Of a DNA stretch of 44,393 nt, positions 32,084 through 40,061 are shown one piece after another (the first letter of the stretch is position 1; each line of letters starts with the position of its first letter). Source of the stretch: an uncultured Spirochaetota bacterium (GTDB lineage: Bacteria; Spirochaetota; Spirochaetia; Treponematales; Rectinemataceae); contig CAIJMU010000161.1 of assembly GCA_903821875.1 (NCBI GenBank), positions 1-44,393 on the forward strand, given 5' to 3'. The translations under genes and the position numbers were made by a program. The notes under the pieces were generated by a model that saw nothing but the letters and a program-made list of their open reading frames with translations, was not told the DNA's origin and did no database searches.

Positions 32084-33559
32084 TCAGCGCTGCTTCTTCT
32101 GGGTCAGGTTGAGGCTGCCACTTTCCTTCCGCTCAAGACCGTTGATGGTCGGAACGACGGGCGTCAGCGTGAGATTCCGGCTCCCATCCTTGTTTGTGCG
32201 GAGTTCTATCTCGTAGTGGATGCGCTGGCCGCCGGTTCCTGCAAGCAGCTCGACCACCTGGTCCGTGCCGACCCTGTACTGGATGTAGCGCCCTAATGAG
32301 CTTGAGCTGTCGAGTTCAAGCGAATACGAGCCTTCCTTGAATGACAGCCTGGCTTTCGGGGACTGCCAGGCCCCGGCCAGATCAAGAAGTGTCGCTACCT
32401 TTACCGCTGCTGTCTTTCCCGCAGTGAGCCTTCGGTAGGTCCCGTCCCAACGGTTTTCAGAGTCGATCTTCATGAGGAGATCCTCGAAGACCCTAACTGC
32501 AACGCTTTCCGCTCCTGTCATCTCTATGTCGAGCAGCCGCTTGAGTGTCTGGACCGACTCGTTCTGGGTACCGATGTAGAGCCCCGTCCGTGTCGAGTGT
32601 GATTCATTCCAATGGAACACTTCCTGGGAATCCCCCGAGAAGAAGATGATCGAAGCGCCCTTCCGGTCGAAGACGAGGAGCCTGGCCTTCGGATCCCGCG
32701 GTCCTGAATCGGCGTCGTACCAGAGGCCCTGGAGGAAGTCCTCGAAATCGGAGGCCCTTCCCGTAAGTACCTTGTTCGCGATCTCCTGCTCGACCTGCGC
32801 TCCGGGGATCCGGTCGATGGAAGAGGTGGCATAGACGCTGCCACGGCCGTCCCAGGTCCAGGTCGTCCGAACCTGGTCGAGGGGGTTTTCCGATTCCCTG
32901 TCGCGCGAAAAGGACAGGATCCTGAAGGGCGAGCCATTCGATTGAGCCAATTGATAGCTTTCCGGCCGCTCGATCGCCTCTATGAAGACCGAGTCGGCGG
33001 CCAGGGAGACGATGGGCATGTAGGCGAGGCCGGTGGTCTCGCTTTCTATCCGGGGCCGGAACAGGGTGAGGGTCTGCTCGTTGATCTCGTCCATCCCTGC
33101 GATGACGATGCAGAGGCGGTGGTCGCCCAGGATGTCCCGGACCTGCAGCTGCAGCGTGGTCAGCTTCGTCACGGGTATGAGGCTCTCCCAGGAACGGATC
33201 CAGATTTTCCTCTCGGGAAGCCAGTCAGCGATCACCACAGCCAGCCCAGTTGGCTTGGCCCCGGTCTTTTTAACTATGAGGATCTGTTCCTCACCTTCGT
33301 CCTGGTCGAGGTTCTGTGACTCGACGCTGATGACCACCTCGTCGGGCAATGCCCCGATGCGGTTCAGGTTCCCTGTCGCGGGTTTGCCGACATCCTCGCC
33401 CGCCGTTCCCCCTTCGTCGTGGTTGACGACGAGATTGCGGGTAGAGACTGGCTTTGCGGCGTCCGCGCGCTCGGCGTTCGACTTCCACCAGTACCAGCCG
33501 ACAAAGGCCAGGGCGAGCGCCGAGACAAGAAAGAACAGTGTGGTGACGAAACGCTTCAT
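32084..33559 (-). CDS. Exported protein of unknown function
   Basis: A 491-aa protein with an N-terminal signal anchor (FVTTLFFLVSALALAFVGWY). The body is beta-rich and contains repeated hydrophilic strands (EEQILIVKKTGAKPTGLAVV, ARLLVFDRKGASIIFFSGDS, KARLSFKEGSYSLELDSS). No catalytic motif or known family is recognised; such conserved periplasmic proteins are common in spirochaetes. It lies 40 bases downstream of the NrnA-type gene on the same strand, so the two are probably co-transcribed. Confidence 0.7.
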   Translation of the reverse strand: MKRFVTTLFFLVSALALAFVGWYWWKSNAERADAAKPVSTRNLVVNHDEGGTAGEDVGKPATGNLNRIGALPDEVVISVESQNLDQDEGEEQILIVKKTGAKPTGLAVVIADWLPERKIWIRSWESLIPVTKLTTLQLQVRDILGDHRLCIVIAGMDEINEQTLTLFRPRIESETTGLAYMPIVSLAADSVFIEAIERPESYQLAQSNGSPFRILSFSRDRESENPLDQVRTTWTWDGRGSVYATSSIDRIPGAQVEQEIANKVLTGRASDFEDFLQGLWYDADSGPRDPKARLLVFDRKGASIIFFSGDSQEVFHWNESHSTRTGLYIGTQNESVQTLKRLLDIEMTGAESVAVRVFEDLLMKIDSENRWDGTYRRLTAGKTAAVKVATLLDLAGAWQSPKARLSFKEGSYSLELDSSSSLGRYIQYRVGTDQVVELLAGTGGQRIHYEIELRTNKDGSRNLTLTPVVPTINGLERKESGSLNLTQKKQR

Positions 33560-33599
33560 GGGAGGCAGTGAGGGCGTGATCGCAGCGGGTGCCCCTGGC

Positions 33600-34583
33600 T
33601 CATGGAGCTGGGAATGCCGGTTCGAGGCCGCGCATGAGGGCTGATTTCAAGGCTTCCAGGGACAGGCTCGAGGTGAAGCCGGCTGCCGTTGCGTGGCCAC
33701 CGCCTCCGAAGTCCTGGGCCAGCCTCGCGACGTTGACCTTCCCCTTTGATCGGAGGGAGCAGCGGAAGCGGCCGTCTTCCCTTTCCTTGATAAGGGCAGA
33801 GACCTGGATTTCCGCGCCCTGCAGGGGCATGTTCACAAAGTCCTCCGCGTCCTCATACGAGGCCCCTGTCGCGACGAGGTCAGCCCTGAGGAGGACCTGG
33901 AAAGCGACCTTGTTGCCGAGGCTGAGCTGAAGTGTGCCGTTGACGGTTTTCTGCAGGAGGAGGACCGGGGTCGTGGCCGACTCATAGATCATCCCATGGA
34001 CGAGGTAGGGTTTTACTCCGAGCCGCACCAGTTCGAGGGCGCATTCAAAGGTTCCCGCCCCGGTTTTCGGGTATGAGAAGGAGCCGGTATCGTAGACGAT
34101 GCCCCAAAATACTGCCTCTGCCGCATCGAGGGGGAGGGCTATCCCGAGCCTTGAATAGAGTCGCCACACCATCTCGCTGGTACTTGAGGCTGTCGGATCA
34201 AGATAAAAGCGCTCGTCGGGCAAGCCCTTGAGTTCGTGATGGTCGATGACGGCCAGTCGAGCAGCCTTCCGGACAAGGCTTTCCATCCTCGTACCGAGGA
34301 AGGCGAAATCGTGGGTGTCGAGGACAATCGCGCAGGTCCGCGCGGCCTCGAAGGGGAGTTCGGGAGAATCATGGATGCGGGAAAACCATCCGCGATGGTC
34401 GATGAAGGCCATTTTCGCGGGCAGGGGATCGAGAAGCAGGATTCGGGCGGATTTGCCGCGCGCCTCGATAAGGACTCCGAGAGCGTAGGCTGCCCCAAGT
34501 CCGTCTGCGTCGGGACCGTCATGCGAAGCGAGCACGAAATAATCGAACTCGTCCAGCAATCCGGCCGTTTGATCAAGGGTCAT
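33600..34583 (-). CDS. DHH/DHHA1 phosphoesterase, NrnA-like (nano-RNase/pAp phosphatase)
   Basis: A 327-aa DHH-family enzyme of the size of NrnA, which degrades short oligonucleotides and can dephosphorylate pAp. Motifs: VLASHDGPDADGLGAAYALG, CAIVLDTHDF, LAVIDHHELKGLPD, SSTSEMVWRLYSRLG and the DHHA1 end RLAQDFGGGGHATAAGF. A cyclic-dinucleotide-linked activity (GdpP/DhhP-like) is possible for this family, so no symbol is given. It starts at ATG 34583 after GGGAGAT. Confidence 0.88.
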   Translation of the reverse strand: MTLDQTAGLLDEFDYFVLASHDGPDADGLGAAYALGVLIEARGKSARILLLDPLPAKMAFIDHRGWFSRIHDSPELPFEAARTCAIVLDTHDFAFLGTRMESLVRKAARLAVIDHHELKGLPDERFYLDPTASSTSEMVWRLYSRLGIALPLDAAEAVFWGIVYDTGSFSYPKTGAGTFECALELVRLGVKPYLVHGMIYESATTPVLLLQKTVNGTLQLSLGNKVAFQVLLRADLVATGASYEDAEDFVNMPLQGAEIQVSALIKEREDGRFRCSLRSKGKVNVARLAQDFGGGGHATAAGFTSSLSLEALKSALMRGLEPAFPAP

Positions 34584-34664
34584 GCCATCTCCCGAATAAC
34601 CTGATCATTTCCTGGAAAACACCGCCACAGCAAGCGATTTTGCCCAATGACCATAGCCATCATC

Positions 34665-35144
34665 TCAAGCATAGCCGCGGTGGTCTGTCATCGCAAGAAT
34701 ATCGGCTACTGCTGCCCGGGCCAGGGTGGTGGCCTCTGCAGCCGAGAGTCCCCCGTCGTAGCCGAAGGTCCTTTCGAGAAAGTACTCAAGCTCATCCTTG
34801 AGGCTTGTTCCCGACTGGAAGACAAAGGCAAAATCGAGGTCCATGGGTCGGGATACCGTAAAGCCTTCGCAGGTCCGGGATTTTCTGAGATGGAAGCCCG
34901 ATCCGGGCTCTGTCGAGTCTGGAGATGGATGGCGAAGGGTCACCAGGTTGCGCCTTGTAGGTGCTCGGAACGAGAGCCCCTCCTCACAGGTCCTGATCTT
35001 GGCAGCTCCAGTCCAGGAAAAAAGCTCCCAGGATGCACCCTCACCTCCTGGCTTGAGATGGGAGGCTACGACGAGTCCCGAACCTGCGGGAAGTTCGCCT
35101 CGTTCCCACGCATCGAAGAGGTCGAGCGCTGCGAGGTCTCCCAT
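34665..35144 (-). CDS. Hypothetical protein, possibly 5'-truncated
   Basis: A 159-aa frame with protein-like composition (LAALDLFDAWERGELPAGSG, LKPGGEGASWELFSWTGAA, LDFAFVFQSGTSLKDELEYF). No family is recognised. The only start is ATG 35144, which has no ribosome-binding site. The frame extends upstream for about 15 codons to a stop, and another reverse frame there (LTGEYEGTARVPLGQLDFKG) would fit as a continuation after a frameshift. It may be the 3' part of a damaged gene. It sits 81 bases upstream of the NrnA-type gene. Confidence 0.5.
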   Translation of the reverse strand: MGDLAALDLFDAWERGELPAGSGLVVASHLKPGGEGASWELFSWTGAAKIRTCEEGLSFRAPTRRNLVTLRHPSPDSTEPGSGFHLRKSRTCEGFTVSRPMDLDFAFVFQSGTSLKDELEYFLERTFGYDGGLSAAEATTLARAAVADILAMTDHRGYA

Positions 35145-35513
35145 CAGGCGCCAGCCAGGCTGCGGCTGCTCATGCTGCTTGTCGGCCCTTTGAAATCAAG
35201 CTGCCCAAGGGGAACGCGGGCGGTACCCTCATACTCGCCGGTGAGTCTGGGCGCAGGCTTTGGCAGGCTGCCGATCCCGAGGCGGTCGGCTTTCTTGTTT
35301 TCGATGCTCGAATCCACGACGCAACGCCTCCGGTTTCCTCTCGATCTACTCGCAATATGATATTGCAGCGGGAGGGGTCGTTGCAAGGAAGCCTCCTGCA
35401 ATCCAGGACAGGCACCGGAGGTCTGTGGCCGGCGGAAGCGGCTTAGGCTGTTCCAATGCCGCTTGCGTGCTGGCCCAAGGCCCGCAGCTGGATAACGAAG
35501 CCAGACCCGAAGC
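35145..35513. other. Unassigned stretch with competing open frames on both strands
   Basis: A 369-base gap between the unknown ORF and the M20 gene. Reverse frames are open but disrupted. A forward frame at about 35160-35448 (GNAGGTLILAGESGRRLWQA, PEAVGFLVFDARIHD) looks equally protein-like but has no start or ribosome-binding site. No promoter or repeat is recognised; a decayed gene is the simplest reading. Confidence 0.35.
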
Positions 35514-36968
35514 TCATAAACCATTGATCAGGGTCTCGTAGAAGCGGAGGCATCTCCTTAGGTTGGACACTTCGACGCGCTCGTCCTTTCCATGGACGCC
35601 AGCGAGATCCTCCCCTGTCTGTACAAGGGGTGTCAGCCGGTACATCGCGCGGGCGATGTGCCTGTAATGCTTGGTGTCAGTGCCGGCGCTGAACAGGAAG
35701 GGCAGCATTGCCGCTTCCGGGAAGGCGTCGCCGAGCGCGGTCTCGATGGCGCGCCAGCCTTCGGTATCGAGGGATGATTCCGGGAGGGGTTCGACGACGC
35801 TGTCGGCATGGGCAGGCGATGCGGTCACAGCAAAGCCTCTGACAATCTGCGCGATGCGATCCAGAACTCCCGCAGAATCCTCGCCTGGGAGGATTCGCAC
35901 ATTGATGATGGCGCTTGCATGCGCAGCGAGGACGTTTTCCTTGGGGCTGCCTTCGAGCATGGTTGCGGCCCGGGTGCTGCGGAGCAGGGCTGCCGTGGTA
36001 GGGGATCCTGAGAAAGCCAGCTTGACGAGGGGGCCGAAGACCCAGAGGTTGCTGAAAAGGATGCGATAGCCGAAGGGGACGTAGGAAGCAAGGCGGCCGA
36101 GGAAACTCCGGACCGTAAAGCCGATTCTTGTCGAGCCTGGATGTGCCTCGAGGGCGGCAACTGCCCGCGCAATATCTCCGGTGGCCGTGCGGCGAGGCGG
36201 CATCGAGGCATGGCCGCCGGCTCCCGTAGCTTCGAGCTTCACATCGATGTAACCCTTCTCGGCGATGCCGACGAGGGCCAGGGGACGGTCTGCCATGGCG
36301 AGCATGCCCTTTGCGACCGGCCCGCCCTCGTCGAGGAGAAAGGCCGCTCGGGTGCCGCGCCGCGCGAGTTCCTTCGCGATCAAGGCGGCTCCCCGGTTAC
36401 CCCCTACCTCCTCGTCGCCGCCGAAGGCGAAGAGGATACTGCGCCTGGGCTGGAATCCACGCAAGAGCAGCCGCTCCGCTGCCTCGAGCGCACAGACGAG
36501 GGTCACCTTGATATCCTGGGTTCCCCGTCCCCAGACGTAGCCATCGGCCAGGTCTCCGGAAAAGGGCCCGTGCTGCCATTCCGCAGCATCCTCTGCAGGC
36601 ACAACATCGTAGTGGGCGCAGAGTATGGCGGGTTCGAGGGAAGGGTCTCCGCCCAGCCAGGTATAGAGAAGCCCACGGTCGCCGATCACTTCCCGGACAA
36701 AAGCGGCGTGGACCCGCGGAAACAAGCCCGGCAGGGCCGAGACGAAGGCCGCAAAGGTCCCAGAATCTTCGCAGCCAGCCTCCCAGGACGAAACGGTGGC
36801 AAAGCGGACAGCCGCTGCGAGCTTGTCCTCGATTCCCGCATGGCTTTCGAGTTCCTCCGGCAGCAGCGGAGCTTTTGGGGCAGCCGAAGCCGGGATGGAC
36901 AATGTGCGCGCCAGGACGATGGCGACGAAGGCCAGGACGATGGTGGAAACCACGAGCACGAGCGGCAT
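35514..36968 (-). CDS. M20 family metallopeptidase, membrane-anchored
   Basis: A 484-aa zinc-dependent peptidase or aminoacylase. The N terminus is a membrane anchor (VLVVSTIVLAFVAIVLARTL). Metal and catalytic motifs are complete: AILCAHYDVVPAE (H119, D121), YVWGRGTQDIKVTL (D152), FGGDEEVGG (E186, E187), LLDEGGP, and a late histidine in GVHGKDERVEV. The dimerisation domain has TGAGGHASMPPRRTA. It resembles the carboxypeptidase S/PM20D1-type branch. Its divergent partner is a YfcC-type transporter gene, which suggests amino-acid or peptide handling. Start ATG 36968 follows CCGGAGG. Confidence 0.92.
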   Translation of the reverse strand: MPLVLVVSTIVLAFVAIVLARTLSIPASAAPKAPLLPEELESHAGIEDKLAAAVRFATVSSWEAGCEDSGTFAAFVSALPGLFPRVHAAFVREVIGDRGLLYTWLGGDPSLEPAILCAHYDVVPAEDAAEWQHGPFSGDLADGYVWGRGTQDIKVTLVCALEAAERLLLRGFQPRRSILFAFGGDEEVGGNRGAALIAKELARRGTRAAFLLDEGGPVAKGMLAMADRPLALVGIAEKGYIDVKLEATGAGGHASMPPRRTATGDIARAVAALEAHPGSTRIGFTVRSFLGRLASYVPFGYRILFSNLWVFGPLVKLAFSGSPTTAALLRSTRAATMLEGSPKENVLAAHASAIINVRILPGEDSAGVLDRIAQIVRGFAVTASPAHADSVVEPLPESSLDTEGWRAIETALGDAFPEAAMLPFLFSAGTDTKHYRHIARAMYRLTPLVQTGEDLAGVHGKDERVEVSNLRRCLRFYETLINGL

Positions 36969-36987
36969 GTGAGACCTCCGGCTCGCC

Positions 36988-37017
36988 AGTATCGGCCAAC
37001 GCGGCTGGAAGGGTCAA
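36988..37017 (-). promoter_or_regulatory. Promoter of the M20 peptidase gene
   Basis: Reverse strand TTGACC (37017-37012), an 18-bp spacer and GATACT (36993-36988), 19 bases before the ATG. On the forward strand a -10-like TATATT (37057-37062) may serve the divergent transporter gene, but its -35 box is poor. Confidence 0.5.
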
Positions 37018-37092
37018 CGACAGCCCGCCACCCTTCCGCCACAGCGACGCAGCGGATATATTGTGTAACCACAGTATCAGCGAGGAGTCATC

Positions 37093-38565
37093 ATGGCGGA
37101 GAAAGTCGGCGGAGTATCGATCGGCGTCAAGGCCTTTATTACAAGCGCGATCATACTTTTGGCCATGATGATCGCAGCAGGAGTCCTTACCCTCGTCCTC
37201 CCCTCGGGGAGCTACGAGCGGATCAAGGCCGATGGGGGCGAGGTCCTGGTCCCTGGTTCCTACCACGAGACGCCCAAGCCTGATTATCCGGTCTGGAGAT
37301 GGTTCACCGCGCCAGCGGAGGTCCTCGTCTCCCCGGACGCGCTCATGGCGATCATCATAATACTGTTCATCACGATCGCTGGCGGGTCCTTTTCCGTGCT
37401 CAACGAGGGAAGGGTCCTCGCCTCGGCGGTGGCCGCCCTTGCAAAGCGCTTCGGAAAGCGGCGCTTCCTTCTCCTGGGGATCATCTGCCTGTTCTGCATG
37501 CTTCTCGGAGCCATCATGGGCGTCTTCGAGGAGTCGGTCCTTCTGGTGCCTGTCGGCATCGCCCTTGCGGCGTCCTTCGGCTGGGACGTGTTCATGGGGC
37601 TCGGCATGAGCGTCCTGGCGACGGGCTTCGGCTTTGCCGCGGCGATCTCCAATCCCTTTTCAATCGGTACTGCCCAGAAGATAGCAGGCCTGCCTCTTTT
37701 TTCCGGCGCGCCATTCCGCGTCCTGGTATTCGCTGCCTGCTATGCCATGTACATGGCCTTCCTCGTGGCCTATGCCCGAAGCATCGAAGGCAAGGGGAGG
37801 CCGGCTGCAATAGAGGTCGCCAGCGGCAGGGTCGCCGGTGGCAGGGTCGCCGGTGGCAGGGTCGCCAGCGGCACGATCGTCACGGAGAAGGCGGCCATCG
37901 ACCCAAGACTGGAGGCGCGGGGTGTCCGCGTCTTCTCCTGGTCCATGCTCGCACTCCTGGTGATCATCCTATTTGTTGCATTCACTCCGGGGCTCTCGGA
38001 TCTCTCAATGCCCCTCATGGCCCTGGCCTTCCTTGCGGCAGGTCTCGTCACCGGCTTTGCGGCAGGACTCAGTGGCAAACGTGTCGGCAAGGCCTTCCTT
38101 GACGGAGCCCTCGGCGTCCTTCCGGCAGCCCTCCTCATCCTCATGGCGCTGTCAGTGAAACGCATCATCCTTGCAGGCGGCATCCTGGACACGGTGCTTT
38201 TCCATGCGGCGACGGCCGCGACAGGGGCTTCAGCCTACGGTTCAGCAGCCATTGCCTACATCCTCACCCTCGGGCTCGAGTTCTTCGTGGGCTCGGCTTC
38301 GGCCAAGGCCTTCCTCCTGATGCCCATCCTCGCCCCCCTCGGCGACCTCGCAGGCGTCACGCGACAGGTCATGGTCCAGGCCTACGCCTTCGGGGACGGC
38401 TTCTCGAACATGCTGTATCCAACCAATGCGGTGCTCATCATCTCCCTCTCGCTGGCTGGCGTCTCATGGCTGCGCTGGGCGAAGTGGGTCCTGCCCCTGC
38501 AGCTGGCAACCTTCGTGCTGACCATGGGGCTGCTGATGCTTGCCGTGGCCATTGGGTATAGGTAG
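37093..38565 (+). CDS. YfcC family transporter (C4-dicarboxylate/amino-acid type)
   Basis: A 490-aa polytopic membrane protein with about a dozen hydrophobic spans. YfcC-family features are PSGSYERI after the first span, LNEGRVLASAVAALAKRFGK, GAIMGVFEESVLLVPVGIAL, FGFAAAISNPFSIGTAQKIA and LTLGLEFFVGSASAKAFLLM. The family is annotated as basic-amino-acid antiporter or uncharacterised, so the substrate is not assigned. A cytoplasmic loop carries four 5-residue repeats (VASGR, VAGGR, VAGGR, VASGT), encoded by 15-bp repeats. ATG 37093 follows GAGGAG. Confidence 0.88.
   Translation: MAEKVGGVSIGVKAFITSAIILLAMMIAAGVLTLVLPSGSYERIKADGGEVLVPGSYHETPKPDYPVWRWFTAPAEVLVSPDALMAIIIILFITIAGGSFSVLNEGRVLASAVAALAKRFGKRRFLLLGIICLFCMLLGAIMGVFEESVLLVPVGIALAASFGWDVFMGLGMSVLATGFGFAAAISNPFSIGTAQKIAGLPLFSGAPFRVLVFAACYAMYMAFLVAYARSIEGKGRPAAIEVASGRVAGGRVAGGRVASGTIVTEKAAIDPRLEARGVRVFSWSMLALLVIILFVAFTPGLSDLSMPLMALAFLAAGLVTGFAAGLSGKRVGKAFLDGALGVLPAALLILMALSVKRIILAGGILDTVLFHAATAATGASAYGSAAIAYILTLGLEFFVGSASAKAFLLMPILAPLGDLAGVTRQVMVQAYAFGDGFSNMLYPTNAVLIISLSLAGVSWLRWAKWVLPLQLATFVLTMGLLMLAVAIGYR
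37816..37875 (+). repeat. Four tandem 15-bp repeats in the transporter gene
   Basis: Units GTCGCCAGCGGCAGG, GTCGCCGGTGGCAGG (twice) and GTCGCCAGCGGCACG. The unit is a multiple of three, so copy-number change would alter loop length without breaking the frame. Confidence 0.9.
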
Positions 38566-38607
38566 GAAGGGGCAGGCGGTCCGGCTCCGCTTGGCACGCA
38601 AAGCAAA

Positions 38608-38636
38608 GGCCCGTGCAGCAACTCGCGGCACGGGCC
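38608..38636. terminator. Bidirectional terminator between the transporter and ornithine aminotransferase genes
   Basis: GGCCCGTGC (38608-38616) pairs with GCACGGGCC (38628-38636). On the reverse strand it is followed by TTTGCTTTG, so it best serves the ornithine aminotransferase gene; the forward side has no T-tract. Confidence 0.6.
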
Positions 38637-38655
38637 CTCGGTGAAATGATACTGC

Positions 38656-39858
38656 CTACGCGATCTTTTCGAAAACTCCCTTTATTATCGCAATTGCTTC
38701 TTTTATTTCCGCCTCGGTGATCACCAGGGGCGGGGCAAAGCGGATGATGTTGCCGTGGGTCTGCTTGGCCAGGAGGCCAGCGTCGCGGAGGGAGATGCAG
38801 ACGTTCCAGGCTTCAAAGCCCTTCTCGAAGACGACGGCATTGAGGAGACCCTTGCCTCGGATCTCTGTGACCCTGGGGCAGGCGATCTTCGCCAGTTCCG
38901 AACGGAAGAGCTGGCCAAGCCTTTCGGCGTTCTCGTCGAGCTTTTCATCCACAAGGACTTCGAGGGCTGCCATTCCAATGGCCGAGGCCAGGGGATTGCC
39001 GCCAAAGGTAGAGCCGTGGGTGCCGGGCGTGAAGACCTTCATCACTTCATGGTCGGCGACAATGGCGGAGATAGGCATGATGCCACCGCCCAAGGCCTTG
39101 CCGAGGCACATGATGTCGGGACGGGCCTCCTCGTGCTCCCAGGCGAAGCGTTTTCCCGTGCGGCAAAAGCCTGTCTGGATCTCGTCACAGATAAAGAGGA
39201 CATGGTTCTTTGTGCAGATTTCCCGCACCGCTTTCAGGTAACCGACGGGCGGCACAAAGACTCCAGCCTCTCCCTGGATGGGCTCGATGATGACAGCTAC
39301 CGTATTCGGGGTAATGGCCTTTTCGATAGCCTGGGCGTCGGCGTAGGGTACGCGCCTGAAGCCAGGCACGTAGGGACCGTAGTTGACGGTCGCGTCGGGA
39401 TCGCTGGACATCGAAATGACGGCGATGGTGCGGCCGTGGAAATTGTCGTCGACGCAGATGATTTCCTGCCTGCCATTTTCCACGCCCTTGACCTCGACAC
39501 CCCAGCGGCGCGCTGCCTTGAGGGCGGTTTCGACAGCCTCGGCGCCGGTGTTCATCGGCAGGGCGTTCTCGTAGCCCGTGAATTCGCATAGTTTCTTCAG
39601 GAAGAGTCCCATCTTGTCGTTGTGGAAGGCCCGGCTTGTAAGGGTCGAGAGATCGAGCTGGTCCTTGGCTGCCTTGACGATTTTCGGATGCCGGTGTCCC
39701 TGGTTGACCGCCGAGTACGCTGAAAGAAAATCGAGATAGCTCCTGCCTTCGGGATCCTTGACGCGGCAGCCTTCTGCCCAGGAGATGACGACGGGAAGCG
39801 GGTGGTAATTGTGGGCGCCATAGCGCTCGTCCAGGGCGATATAGTCCTGGGATTTCAT
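38656..39858 (-). CDS. rocD: Ornithine aminotransferase
   Basis: Converts ornithine and 2-oxoglutarate to glutamate semialdehyde and glutamate. The 400-aa protein starts at ATG 39858 (GGAGGATTCCC before it): MKSQDYIALDERYGAHNYHP is the family N terminus, followed by LDFLSAYSAVNQGHRHPKIV, MNTGAEAVETALKAARRWG, NFHGRTIAVISMSSDP, IIEPIQGEAGV, FICDEIQTGFCRTGKRFAWE and the pyridoxal lysine in CLGKALGGGIMPISAIV. The YGAHNYHPLPVV start separates it from acetylornithine transaminases. It has its own terminator and is monocistronic. Confidence 0.94.
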   Translation of the reverse strand: MKSQDYIALDERYGAHNYHPLPVVISWAEGCRVKDPEGRSYLDFLSAYSAVNQGHRHPKIVKAAKDQLDLSTLTSRAFHNDKMGLFLKKLCEFTGYENALPMNTGAEAVETALKAARRWGVEVKGVENGRQEIICVDDNFHGRTIAVISMSSDPDATVNYGPYVPGFRRVPYADAQAIEKAITPNTVAVIIEPIQGEAGVFVPPVGYLKAVREICTKNHVLFICDEIQTGFCRTGKRFAWEHEEARPDIMCLGKALGGGIMPISAIVADHEVMKVFTPGTHGSTFGGNPLASAIGMAALEVLVDEKLDENAERLGQLFRSELAKIACPRVTEIRGKGLLNAVVFEKGFEAWNVCISLRDAGLLAKQTHGNIIRFAPPLVITEAEIKEAIAIIKGVFEKIA

Positions 39859-39935
39859 GGGAATCCTCCATCTCCCCGCAGGGGAGTCGGGGATTTTAGC
39901 ATGATGCAGGCGCAAAAGCCACATAATATGGAAAA

Positions 39936-39955
39936 GCCCCGGTCTGCACCGGGGC
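39936..39955 (-). terminator. Terminator of the acyl-CoA synthetase gene
   Basis: Reverse strand stem GCCCCGG/CCGGGGC (39955-39949 and 39942-39936) with a 6-nt loop, followed by TTTTCC. It lies about 110 bases after the stop of the acyl-CoA synthetase gene. Confidence 0.65.
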
Positions 39956-40061
39956 CTTCCGTACTAATTATTGCTAAATTTCAAGGTTGGGGCGGACAGG
40001 GCTGTCCGCGGCTCCTGCCAGACGCCTGGGGAGCGCCACGCAGGGGGCGGGACATTTCCGC

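Noticed and set aside
36141..37283. Forward frame of 380 aa over the M20 peptidase gene
   Set aside because: It is antisense to a complete M20 protein with all metal ligands.
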